Positions 1 to 8,089 of a stretch of 64,000 bases of DNA are shown in pieces. Positions within the stretch are counted from its first letter, which is position 1. Each line of letters begins with the position of its first letter. The stretch is from positions 62,001 to 126,000 of the forward strand of contig JAOSJX010000002.1 in assembly GCA_027493875.1 (NCBI GenBank), written 5' to 3'. Source of the stretch: Deltaproteobacteria bacterium. GTDB lineage: Bacteria > Lernaellota > Lernaellaia > JACKCT01. The translations under genes and the position numbers were made by a program. The notes beneath the pieces were generated by a model. That model made no database searches. It was not told where the DNA came from and saw nothing but the letters and a program-made list of their open reading frames with translations.

Positions 1-1092
1 CTCGGCCTCGCCGACCGCACGCTCGTCATCGTGTGCGCCGACCACGGTGAAGGTTTCGAGCCGGGCCACCCCAAAGGACACGCGCACAGCCTCTATGAAG
101 GCGAAGTCCGAGTGCCTCTCATCCTCCGCCTTTCGGGACGGTTGCCCGCGGGGGTTCGTATCCCCGGACCGGCGACTCTTCTCGACGTGGTGCCCACGGT
201 GGGCGCGTTGATCGGAGAGGATACGGCGAACGGACTTGACGGGGAAAATCTTCTGGCGCACGTCGGCGCGCCCGACGATACCCCCGCGAATCCCGTTTAT
301 TTGGAAGGCGCGGGCGTCTGGGCGATTTCCGACGGAGAGGACAAACTGATCGTCAAAGAAGGACCCTACGAACGCATGAATGGCAGACACCCGGCCGACG
401 GCGGGCGGTTCCTGGAATACTACGATCTCGCCAAGGAGCCGCGCGAAAGGGCCAACATGGCCGGAACGCATCCGCCCTTCGAAACGCACCTCGCCGACAT
501 GCTCTACGAGAAACGCCTCCAACTCGCGCGTTATCGCCAAAGCCAACTAGACGCTCTCGCCGCGACCGTCGAAAATGTGGAACACCTCTACCCGCACCGC
601 TTCGCTGAAACCGTCAACGTGATGTTCGCCGCGGGCGAGCACGACCGCCACTTTTTCGGAACCGTTCGCTGCGCGGAAAGTCTGCTGTCGCTTCTCGGCG
701 CCGATCTCGAGCCGGACGACGAACTCTATCCCTGGGAAAGCCGCATCGGTTTGTCCTACTCCATCGCGGTCCCGGCCGGCGAAACGCGCCGCTTCGGCTT
801 TACGCCGTGGCCACCCGACGCCGAATTCGTCATGACCTTCCAGGATCAAACCGGCTCGCTGCCCGCGAACCACGTTTACGCCGGGCCGTATACGCTGGCG
901 TATCCCGGCAATCCGGCGCGCCTCGGCGGCAAACGCGACGTGAAACTCCTGGCTTCGCCGTCTCCGCCGCCGGTCGACGCCGAGGTCGATTTCGGGGCGT
1001 TCATCTGGTACACGCCGGCGTCCACCAAGGCGGGCACGGCGATGGGCGGTCAGGTCAAGGATGCGCTCAAGGCCTGGGGTTACGTGAAATGA
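1..1092 (+). CDS. Sulfatase/alkaline-phosphatase-fold protein, 3' part only
   Basis: The gene enters from the left edge, so the start and the nucleophile region are missing. The visible part begins with a beta-strand ending in ADHGE, the conserved C-terminal metal-binding Asp-His pair of the sulfatase/alkaline-phosphatase superfamily. It is followed by a GH-x-KGHAHSLYEGEVRVPLI stretch, typical of the loop where sulfatase-like enzymes present a further His and the Y-E-G/VPL motif. The last ~180 residues match no domain I recognise. It ends in TGA at 1090-1092, overlapping the ATG of the next gene (ATGA), so the two are translationally coupled and probably act on related substrates. Substrate is unknown: hydrolase or phospho-transfer roles are both possible without the catalytic residue. 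Confidence 0.75.
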   Translation, partial: LGLADRTLVIVCADHGEGFEPGHPKGHAHSLYEGEVRVPLILRLSGRLPAGVRIPGPATLLDVVPTVGALIGEDTANGLDGENLLAHVGAPDDTPANPVYLEGAGVWAISDGEDKLIVKEGPYERMNGRHPADGGRFLEYYDLAKEPRERANMAGTHPPFETHLADMLYEKRLQLARYRQSQLDALAATVENVEHLYPHRFAETVNVMFAAGEHDRHFFGTVRCAESLLSLLGADLEPDDELYPWESRIGLSYSIAVPAGETRRFGFTPWPPDAEFVMTFQDQTGSLPANHVYAGPYTLAYPGNPARLGGKRDVKLLASPSPPPVDAEVDFGAFIWYTPASTKAGTAMGGQVKDALKAWGYVK

Positions 1093-3139
1093 CCGACGAC
1101 GCCCGCCGCCTTCGTCCCGTCCTCGCCGCGTTCGCCGGCGGCGCGGCCGCGTGGCTGATCGCGTTCGGCGCGTCCCTGGCGCTGGCGGCCGGTTTCCGCG
1201 TCATGGGTGTCGAGGACGACCGGATCACGGGCATCGTTTCCCGCCATTTTACCGGCGACGCGGTCCGATTCCTCGCCTTCACGGCCGTCGCGCATCTGGC
1301 TTTCGGACTGTGGTTCGCCGTTCCGGTCGCCGCGCTCAAGAAACCGTCGTTCGGCCTCGCTTTCTTTTTCGCCCTCGGCGCGTCGCTCGCTCTTCTCGGC
1401 TACGGCGCGGGTTATCGCCCCGCGCTTTATTCGTCCTGGCTCTACGATCGCGGCGGCCCCGCCGCGCTTGTTCATGTTTTCCTGACGCGAAATCCCGTCG
1501 CGGCGTTGGCCCTCGTGTTGCCCGCCGCCGCGGTGGTCGTCGCGCGCGCCGTCAAATCCCGCGACGCCGTTGCGTTGTTCGCCCTGATTCTTTCGCTGAC
1601 CGGCGCCGGCGCCATGGTGTTCTACCGCCCGCCGTCGCGACCCGTCGCCGCGCCGGCGTCGGCCGACAAGCCCGATCTCGTCATTCTCGCGGCGGATTCG
1701 CTTCGTCCCGACCGCCTCGCCTGCTACGGCGGAAAGCGAGCCGTGACGCCGAATATCTCCGCCCTCTGCGACGGCGCGACCATGTTCGAGGAAGCCTTCG
1801 TGCCCACCGCACGAACGTTTCCGTCCTGGGCCTCCATCCTCACCGGCCAACCGCCGTGGGTGCACGGCGTCCGCAATATGTTTCCCGATCCCGAACGCGC
1901 GACGCTCGAGGAAGCGCTGCCGCGCCGGCTCGCGCTGGCCGGCTATGAAACCGCCGTTTTCTCCGACTACGCCGGGGACGTTTTTCCGCGCATGGACGCC
2001 GGTTTCGATATCGTTCACGCGCCGCCCTTTGATTTCCGCACGCTCGTTTACATCGAGCTGCTCACCGCGCAAAAATTTCTGTTGCCCTTTATCGACACGG
2101 CCCTGGGCCGCCGCCACGTTCCGCTGATCGACGCCAGCGCCGAGGCCTCCGACGCGCGGCACCTTACCGACCGCGTGCTCGCCTACCTCGCGCGGCCCAC
2201 GACCAAACCGCGTCTCGTCGTCGTGTTTTACTCGACAACGCACTTCCCCTTCGCCGTCCCCTATCCCGACGTCGATCGATTCACCGCGCCGGATTAACTT
2301 CGGGCCCTTCCGGTTCGAGAAGCAGGCCGCGCTCGGCGAGGAAAAGATAACGCCGTCCGACCGCAAGCAGATCGCGGCACTGTTCGACACCTGCGCGTAC
2401 GCCGTGGACCGCGAAATCGGACGCCTCGTGTCCCATCTTCGCGCGGCGCCCGGCGGCGATCGGACCGTCGTCGTCGTCACGGCGGATCACGGCGAAAAAT
2501 TTGTACGAAGACGGCGGCGACCTCGGCCACGGCGATCACTTCCGCGGCAACCGGACCATGCACGTCCCTCTGATCGTGGACGCGCCGGCGTTTTTCCCGC
2601 AGCGCCTGCGCGTGACGGGGCTTGTCAGCACCATGGATATCGCGCCCACGCTCGAGGCGATCGCCGGCGCGGAGCCCGGGCCCGGCCTCGCCGGCGTCGA
2701 CCTCCGCGTCGCCGCCCGCGACGGCGTATCGCCCCACAAGGATCTCGTCTTCGAAACCGGCCTCTGGTTTGCTCCCGTCTCGACGGGTTACCTGGAAGGC
2801 CGCCGGATTCCCTATCCCGACATCACCGAACTCGGCGAAATCGATTTCGACGCCGGCACGGGCATTTCCATCAAAAGCGAATACTTCGACATCACCAATA
2901 TCGCCAAACATCGCATGCTTTATACCGGCCGCTACAAGCTCCTCTACCTGCCCACCGGCCGCGGAATCAAATGGGAGCTCTACGATCTCCTCTACGACGC
3001 CGGCGAATCCATGGACATCAGCGGCGAATCGCGCGCCCTGACCCGCCGCCTCGCGCGCCGGTTGTTGGACGCGCTCGCCGCCGCGCCCAATACTGAAATC
3101 CGTAACGATTTCATCCTTCCCCTCGAACCCGCCGACTAA
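1089..3139 (+). CDS. Membrane-anchored sulfatase-like enzyme with Thr in place of the catalytic Cys
   Basis: The ATG at 1089 overlaps the preceding stop. About 190 N-terminal residues contain several hydrophobic segments, followed by an extracytoplasmic sulfatase-fold domain. This has DSLRPDR (metal Asp), a nucleophile-loop region reading TFPSWASILTG, and ADHGE (second metal site). In true sulfatases that loop reads C/S-x-P-S-R and the Cys becomes formylglycine. Here Thr occupies the Cys position and Trp replaces the Arg, which resembles phosphoglycerol/phosphoethanolamine-transferase relatives more than sulfatases. The reading frame breaks near 2290 and near 2500 (in a GAAAAATTT run); each needs removal of one base. 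The repaired length is about 683 residues. Residue identity at the nucleophile is read directly; the transferase idea is inference. Confidence 0.72.
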
Positions 3140-3153
3140 GAACCCCGCCGCTC

Positions 3154-3182
3154 TTGATCCGAAATCCCTCAGGCCATACGCT
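3154..3182 (+). promoter_or_regulatory. Candidate sigma70-type promoter for first kelch gene
   Basis: TTGATC at 3154-3159 and TACGCT at 3177-3182 are separated by exactly 17 bp, ending 30 bp before the ATG. The same arrangement, in a conserved sequence context, precedes the second kelch gene at 4426-4454. Confidence 0.5.
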
Positions 3183-3212
3183 AGCGGTCGAAGATTCGCC
3201 GGGAGGAAAAAG

Positions 3213-4370
3213 ATGCGGCGCCATGTCAGCGCGTTGACGACGTTTCTGGCCGTATTCGGTCTCGCGGGGTCGGCCCTGGCCGCCGCGTGGTTCAACGACG
3301 CCCCGATGAGCGTCACCCGCGGCGACGTCATGGCGGCGTCGGATGGGACCGACAAGATCTACGTTTTCGGCGGTTTCTCGAATCAGGCCAATCACCACGA
3401 CTCCGCCGAGGTCTACTCCGCGGCAAGCGGAACCTGGACCGCGATCGAGTCCATGCCCACACCCCTCGAACGCGGCCGCGCGGTCTATTTCGACGGCAAA
3501 ATCTATATCCCCGGCGGGTATTATCTCGGCACGAACTCGGACACCGTCCTCATCTACGACATCGCCGGTGACACCTACAGCACCGGCGAAGACGTCCCCG
3601 AGGCCCGGAACGCATACGCCGCCGAAGAAATCGACGGCCTCATTTACGTGTGCGGCGGCGCCAACGCGTCGGACGAATCCCAGGCCGACTGCTGGAGCTA
3701 CGACCCCGACGGCGATACCTGGGCGGACATCGCGGACATGCCCACGGCGCGGCGCCGTGTCGGGAGCGCCGTGCTCGACGGCGAGCTCTATGTTCTCGGC
3801 GGGCTCACCGAATTCGGCTACCCGACCAACATCGTCGATATTTACGATCCCGACCTCGACACCTGGTCCTCCGGGACCTCCCTCCCCCTCGGTTGGTACG
3901 GCGGGGCCTCCGGGACCTACGACGGAAAAATCTACGCCACGCACGGCGGCGACACCTCGCTCGCGCCGCAAAACAAGGGCTATATCTTCGACCCCGATGC
4001 GGACGGCTGGTCGACGATATCGGTCAATCACCAAACCAACCGGATCGGCGCCGCGGGAGCGCCCCTCGACTATTTCTACGTTGTCGGCGGATGGCGTGAG
4101 AACTTCTTCGAAGTCATTATTCCCTTCGCCTCGACGGAGCACTACGAACCGCTCGGCATCGTCACGACGACGACGACCTCGACGCCGCCGAGCACCACGA
4201 CGACAACCGAACCTTCGACGACCACGACGACCACCGTCCCGCCCGGGGACGACGACGACGCGGATGACGACGATATCGACGACGACGCGGACGACGACGA
4301 CACGAAGCCGGAACCAGCCGGCGAAGACGATGACGACGCCGATGAAGACAACGGCGGCTGCTGCGGTTAG
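3213..4370 (+). CDS. Secreted kelch-repeat protein with Thr-rich and Asp-rich tail ending GGCCG
   Basis: Intact, 385 residues. GGGAGG lies just upstream of the ATG. Residues 1-23 form a signal peptide ending ALA. About six kelch blades follow, each marked by a D-G-x-I-Y-x-x-GG type turn (for example KIYVFGG, KIYIPGG, LIYVCGG, ELYVLGG), predicting a beta-propeller outside the cytoplasm. From about residue 316 there is a Thr/Pro linker, then an Asp-rich run, then the C-terminus GGCCG. The Thr-rich linker could be glycosylated, and the acidic run could bind divalent cations. Both are inference. The next gene at 4484 is a close tandem paralog. Kelch domains mostly serve as binding or galactose-oxidase-like scaffolds; no catalytic copper ligands are evident. 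Specific function unknown. Confidence 0.85.
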   Translation: MRRHVSALTTFLAVFGLAGSALAAAWFNDAPMSVTRGDVMAASDGTDKIYVFGGFSNQANHHDSAEVYSAASGTWTAIESMPTPLERGRAVYFDGKIYIPGGYYLGTNSDTVLIYDIAGDTYSTGEDVPEARNAYAAEEIDGLIYVCGGANASDESQADCWSYDPDGDTWADIADMPTARRRVGSAVLDGELYVLGGLTEFGYPTNIVDIYDPDLDTWSSGTSLPLGWYGGASGTYDGKIYATHGGDTSLAPQNKGYIFDPDADGWSTISVNHQTNRIGAAGAPLDYFYVVGGWRENFFEVIIPFASTEHYEPLGIVTTTTTSTPPSTTTTTEPSTTTTTTVPPGDDDDADDDDIDDDADDDDTKPEPAGEDDDDADEDNGGCCG

Positions 4371-4383
4371 CCCGATCTCCACG

Positions 4384-4405
4384 GTGTCCGGCGACACATT
4401 TTTTT
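4384..4405 (+). terminator. Candidate rho-independent terminator after first kelch gene
   Basis: GTGTC-CGGC-GACAC (4384-4397) is followed by A and seven T (4399-4405), 14 bp past the kelch stop. The stem is short (5 bp), so strength is uncertain. It separates two genes that each have their own candidate promoter. Confidence 0.5.
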
Positions 4406-4425
4406 GACGCGCCGCGGCGCCACCC

Positions 4426-4454
4426 TTGATCCCAAAGCCGTCCGGCGATAGCCT
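4426..4454 (+). promoter_or_regulatory. Candidate sigma70-type promoter for second kelch gene
   Basis: TTGATC at 4426-4431, a 17-bp spacer and TAGCCT at 4449-4454. Spacing and flanking bases (CTTGATCC...CTAGCGG) match the promoter of the first kelch gene, so the promoter was duplicated with the gene. Confidence 0.5.
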
Positions 4455-4483
4455 AGCGGCATCCTTTTTGTTGGGGGATGGAA

Positions 4484-5674
4484 ATGCGACGCAATTTCGG
4501 CGCGTTGGCCGCGCTGGTCATCGTTCTTGGCTCCACGGGATCGGCCTTTGCCGCGGCTTGGTTCAGCGGGACACCGATGGGAACGGCTCGGGCCGACCTC
4601 ATGGCCGCTTCCGACGGCACCGACAAAATCTACATTTTCGGCGGCTTCGACGACCAACTGCTGTACCAGGACACGGCCGCGGTCTATTCGGCAACCTCCG
4701 GCACGTGGAGTGCCATTGACTCGATGCCGAGCGCGCTCGCCGTCGGGCGGGCCGTCTATTTCGACGGAAAAATCTACATTCCCGGCGGCATCAATCCGCT
4801 CGGCGGCGGCCTCACCGATTCGCTGTTTATCTACGACATCACCGGCGACACGTTCACGTCCGGCGACGCCGTCCCGGAAGCCCGCGCCGGTTACGCCGCC
4901 GAGGAAATCGACGGCCTCATTTATGTGTGCGGCGGCGGAAATGATGCGGACGAGGCGCAAGACGATTGCTGGGCTTACGATCCGGACGGAAACACCTGGG
5001 ACACGTTAGCCCTGATGCCCATGGACCTTCGCTTCGTCGGGAGCGGCGTCATCGACGGCGACCTCTACGTCTTCGGCGGCATCACCGCCGCGGGCTCGGC
5101 GTCCACGGCGATGGTCATTTACGATCCGGACCTCGACACCTGGTCCGGCGGAACCCCCATCCCCTTCGCGTGGTGGGGCGGCGCCTCCGGAACGCACGAC
5201 GATATGCTCTACGCCACGCACGGCGGAGACATCTCGTTCGAACCCGGCAACAAGGATTTCATTTACGACCCGAACACGGACGGCTGGGCGCAAATCCCGG
5301 TCACGCACAATACGGACCGCCTGCGTCCCGCGGGCGCTTCACTCGATTATTTTTACGTGTTCGGCGGGTTCAAGGTGAATTTCTTCGGCAATTGGGTGCC
5401 TTTCGCGAGCATGGAATACTACGACCCGCTCGGCACCACGACGACCACCACCACGACCACGCAGCCGAGCACGACCACGTCCACCGCACCCGTCACCACC
5501 ACGACGACGACCATTCCGTCCACGGACGATGATGCCGACGACGACGTGGATGACGACGTGACGGACGACGACGCGGACGACGACGCCGGAGACGACGACG
5601 ATGATGACACGGCGGAGCCGGCCGGAGATGACGACGACGATTCCAGTGAAGACGATGGAGGATGCTGCGGTTGA
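4484..5674 (+). CDS. Secreted kelch-repeat protein, tandem paralog, also ending GGCCG
   Basis: Intact. I place the start at the ATG at 4484 because the protein then begins MRR like its paralog, with GGGGGATGG as ribosome-binding site; an in-frame ATG at 4478 is the alternative. A signal peptide is followed by about six kelch blades, a Thr-rich linker (TTTTTTTT...), a long Asp-rich run and the terminal GGCCG. The paralog at 3213 matches it along the whole length, including the terminal five residues, although the Asp-rich runs themselves vary. That makes the GGCCG end look selected rather than incidental. The stop at 5672-5674 overlaps the ATG of the following lipoprotein gene (TGATG), so the two are probably co-expressed. 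Binding partner unknown. Confidence 0.85.
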   Translation: MRRNFGALAALVIVLGSTGSAFAAAWFSGTPMGTARADLMAASDGTDKIYIFGGFDDQLLYQDTAAVYSATSGTWSAIDSMPSALAVGRAVYFDGKIYIPGGINPLGGGLTDSLFIYDITGDTFTSGDAVPEARAGYAAEEIDGLIYVCGGGNDADEAQDDCWAYDPDGNTWDTLALMPMDLRFVGSGVIDGDLYVFGGITAAGSASTAMVIYDPDLDTWSGGTPIPFAWWGGASGTHDDMLYATHGGDISFEPGNKDFIYDPNTDGWAQIPVTHNTDRLRPAGASLDYFYVFGGFKVNFFGNWVPFASMEYYDPLGTTTTTTTTTQPSTTTSTAPVTTTTTTIPSTDDDADDDVDDDVTDDDADDDAGDDDDDDTAEPAGDDDDDSSEDDGGCCG

Positions 5675-7869
5675 TGATTTATAAAACGATGCGCGCGCTC
5701 GTCGCGTGCCGAGGCTTGCTCGTTCTTCTGCTCGTTGCGCTCGCGGCCGTTTCCTTCGGATGCGGCGACGATGATGACGACGACACCGGGGAAACCACCG
5801 GCGATCTGCCCTATTTGGATGCCGGAGACGACGACGCGCCGGCCGACGACGATGACGCCGACGACGATGACGCCGATGACGACGACGCGGACGACGACGC
5901 CGGAGACGACGATCAAACGGACGACGATGCCGACGATGACGCCGATGACGATGATGATGCGGACGACGACGACGACACCGGTCCCGTCACGCTCGATCTG
6001 ATCGAAGGCTGCAATCCGTTCATGACCAGTTCGGAATGCGTGCTGCCCTATCCGAGTTCGTTCTACCAAAAAGAAGACGCCGCGTCGGCGACCGGCTACC
6101 GCATGAATTTCCCCGACAACACCGAGGATTTCGGCCAGGGTTACCCGGCGCTGAGTCTCGCCCGGACCAACGCGGCGGACGGCGCTTCGCCTCACGGTCC
6201 CATCCTTATTCACTTCGGCAAGGACGTGGACGAGGACTATCTCACCACGCAGCACGAGCTGAACGAGTCGGTCGCCTCGAACAATCCGATCGCGCTTTTC
6301 GATTACGACAACGACCGGCGCGTCATGTTCATTTCCGAAATGGATATGAACCGGAAAATCGCGTATCCCAACCGGTATGCGCTCATCGTTCGTCCCCTTG
6401 AACGCATGACGCCGGGCGCGCGCCACCTTGTCGTCCTTACCGACGACCTGCGCGACACGGACGGTCAACCCTTTGAGAGCCCCGAGGCGTTCGCGGTCCT
6501 GCGCGACGGCATTCTCACCACTAATCAGGAAATCGAGGACGTCCGCGGCCGCTACGAGGATATTTTTGATTTCCTCGAAGAGCGCGGTTACGAGCGCGAA
6601 CATCTGCTGCTCGTCTTCGATTTCATGGTCGCCAGCGACGAGTATCTTCAAAACTCCGTGCTGACCATGCGCGACGCGGCGCTCGACGAATTCGCGACCG
6701 ACACGCTCACCTACACCATTACGCGCAACGACGAAGATCCGAACGCCTATTTGTACCGGCGGGTGGAAGGCGATTTCCAGGTGCCGACGTTTCTTAACGC
6801 CGACAGCGAAATCGAGTTCGACGTAAATCACGACCCGATCCGTCAGGCCGCGACGCTATCGTTTCCCTACACGATGATCATCCCCAAAAAAGCGATCACG
6901 GGCGGCGAGCCCCTGCCGCTGATCATCTTCGGCCACGGCCTGTTCGGCTCCGGCCGCAACTATCTCACGAGCGGCTGGGCGGGCGGCCTCATCCAGCCCC
7001 TCGCCGAGGAAGCCGGCGCCATCATGATCGCGACTGACTGGATCGGTCTGTCCTCCGGCGATCTCGACCTCATCATCGACGAGGTCATCCCCGACCTCGA
7101 CCGCATCTCGCTCGTCACCGACCGCCTCCAGCAATCGCTCATCAACAACATCACACTCACCGAAATGGCGATCAACAACTTCGCCCACGACGCCGCGATC
7201 TGGGACGAGGCCTACGGCATGATCGACGAGTCGCGCATTTACTACTACGGCGTCAGTCTCGGCGGGATTCAGGGCACGTCGTTCACCGCGATCTCGGACC
7301 GCGTCTCGCGCGCCGTCATGGCCGTGCCGGGGTCCGTCTGGTTCAACATGATCCCCCGCTCGTCCAACTGGCCGCCGATCAAATTGTACATGGACATCTT
7401 TTTCCCCGACCCGCTCATCCAGCAGCTCGGTATCGGGATCATTCAAACCCGTTTCGACGAATCCGATCCGGCCACCATGGCGCCGCTGCTTTTTCACCAT
7501 CCGCTGCCGGACGCGCCGGGGAACCGCGCCGTGTTGCTGCAGGAGTCGATCGGCGACTCGCAGGTTCCGAACATGACCACGGAAATGCTCGCGCGCACGA
7601 TCGGGGCGTCGGTTCTTTCGCCGCCGGTCTATGACGTCCCCGGCACCACGCTGGTCGAGGCGCCGACCACCGAGGCGACGATGGTGCAGTACTATCTCGT
7701 GGAACAAGCGCTGGACGATTTTCCGCCCGACGAAAATATTCCGCCGCTCCACGACAACGGCGTCCACGGCGACATGGTCTTCATGGACCACGTCATCGAC
7801 CAGGTGTTCCATTTCCTGGCGACCGGCGAAATCATCCAAACCTGCACGGGCATCTGCGACCCGGATTAA
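5674..7869 (+). CDS. Asp-rich lipoprotein with alpha/beta-hydrolase domain
   Basis: Intact, about 731 residues from the ATG at 5674, which overlaps the upstream kelch stop; an in-frame ATG at 5689 is possible. A hydrophobic leader ends at a Cys (about residue 30) in an SFGC lipobox-like site. This is followed at once by some 70 residues that are mostly Asp. The body contains FGHGLFG (oxyanion loop) and GVSLGG, the nucleophile elbow of a serine alpha/beta-hydrolase. The Ser in that elbow is the likely nucleophile, and HGDMVFMDH near the end supplies a candidate catalytic His. Predicted to sit on the outer or inner membrane by its lipid, with the acidic run as a spacer. Substrate (ester or lipid) cannot be told. 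The frame is clean in spite of the repetitive codons. Confidence 0.8.
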   Translation: MIYKTMRALVACRGLLVLLLVALAAVSFGCGDDDDDDTGETTGDLPYLDAGDDDAPADDDDADDDDADDDDADDDAGDDDQTDDDADDDADDDDDADDDDDTGPVTLDLIEGCNPFMTSSECVLPYPSSFYQKEDAASATGYRMNFPDNTEDFGQGYPALSLARTNAADGASPHGPILIHFGKDVDEDYLTTQHELNESVASNNPIALFDYDNDRRVMFISEMDMNRKIAYPNRYALIVRPLERMTPGARHLVVLTDDLRDTDGQPFESPEAFAVLRDGILTTNQEIEDVRGRYEDIFDFLEERGYEREHLLLVFDFMVASDEYLQNSVLTMRDAALDEFATDTLTYTITRNDEDPNAYLYRRVEGDFQVPTFLNADSEIEFDVNHDPIRQAATLSFPYTMIIPKKAITGGEPLPLIIFGHGLFGSGRNYLTSGWAGGLIQPLAEEAGAIMIATDWIGLSSGDLDLIIDEVIPDLDRISLVTDRLQQSLINNITLTEMAINNFAHDAAIWDEAYGMIDESRIYYYGVSLGGIQGTSFTAISDRVSRAVMAVPGSVWFNMIPRSSNWPPIKLYMDIFFPDPLIQQLGIGIIQTRFDESDPATMAPLLFHHPLPDAPGNRAVLLQESIGDSQVPNMTTEMLARTIGASVLSPPVYDVPGTTLVEAPTTEATMVQYYLVEQALDDFPPDENIPPLHDNGVHGDMVFMDHVIDQVFHFLATGEIIQTCTGICDPD

Positions 7870-7877
7870 CAGAGTGC

Positions 7878-7906
7878 TTGTCTTGACGGGCCGTTCCAAA
7901 TACGCT
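7878..7906 (+). promoter_or_regulatory. Candidate trp operon promoter
   Basis: TTGTCT at 7878-7883, a 17-bp spacer and TACGCT at 7901-7906; the -10 is identical to that of the first kelch gene. Transcription would start near 7913, just before the AAAGGA Shine-Dalgarno (7922-7927) of the candidate leader peptide. An overlapping TTGACG is spaced less well. Confidence 0.45.
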
Positions 7907-7933
7907 TTTCTGAACGTGCGGAAAGGATTGCCT

Positions 7934-7995
7934 GTGAAGAAAGTCGGCGCGAAAAAGAGCGGCGGTGGTGGCGCCCGGAGGACCGGGCCGCCTGA
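7934..7995 (+). CDS. trpL: Candidate trp leader peptide with tandem Trp codons (one indel assumed)
   Basis: AAAGGA at 7922-7927 sits 6 bp before a GTG at 7934 that opens K-K-V-G-A-K-K. The neighbouring frame holds two adjacent TGG codons (7966-7971) and then R-P-E-D-R-A-A and TGA at 7993-7995. Adding one A to the AAAAA run at 7952-7956 joins the two into a 20-residue peptide ending RRWWRPEDRAA. That type of homopolymer loss occurs repeatedly elsewhere in this window. As written, the GTG frame instead runs on in phase with trpE without a stop. Position, tandem Trp codons and the hairpins downstream fit classical ribosome-mediated attenuation; the one-base repair is inference. Confidence 0.45.
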
Positions 7996-8029
7996 CCCTC
8001 ACGGGTTTACCCGAAATAGAACGTCGGAG

Positions 8030-8063
8030 ACGGCCACGGACGAAAGGTTTCGTGGCCGTTTTT
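8030..8063 (+). terminator. Candidate trp attenuator terminator
   Basis: ACGGCCACG (8030-8038) pairs perfectly with CGTGGCCGT (8051-8059) and is followed by a run of five T (8059-8063), 26 bp before the trpE ATG. An alternative pairing exists: GGCCG at 7986-7990 can pair with CGGCC at 8031-8035. That upstream segment can itself pair with GGCGCCCGG at 7970-7978, next to the Trp codons. This gives the 1:2, 2:3, 3:4 logic of an attenuator. Confidence 0.55.
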
Positions 8064-8089
8064 GCGCAAAGAGGCGAAAAACGAAAGCC

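Noticed and set aside
1080-2480. Long minus-strand ORF (466 codons) opposite the sulfatase-like gene
   Set aside because: Composition is Arg/Gly/Glu-rich with no domain; it is the antisense shadow of a high-GC gene with clear sulfatase-fold motifs on the plus strand.
3111-4397. Long minus-strand ORF rich in Val and Arg opposite the kelch gene
   Set aside because: The Val/Ile runs are the complement of GAC/GAT Asp codons; the plus strand has a signal peptide, kelch blades and a ribosome-binding site.
5770-5985. GAC/GAT repeats considered as CRISPR or microsatellite array
   Set aside because: They are in-frame Asp codons of a lipoprotein, with no spacer structure or fixed repeat unit.
5419-6831. 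Minus-strand ORF with Val/Ile-rich low-complexity region, resembling membrane segments
   Set aside because: Complement of the Asp-rich part of the lipoprotein gene; no start signal or known motif.
7891-7910. TTGACG with a TTTTCT -10 as trp promoter
   Set aside because: The overlapping TTGTCT-17-TACGCT has a -10 identical to another candidate promoter and fits better; the two cannot be separated without TSS data.
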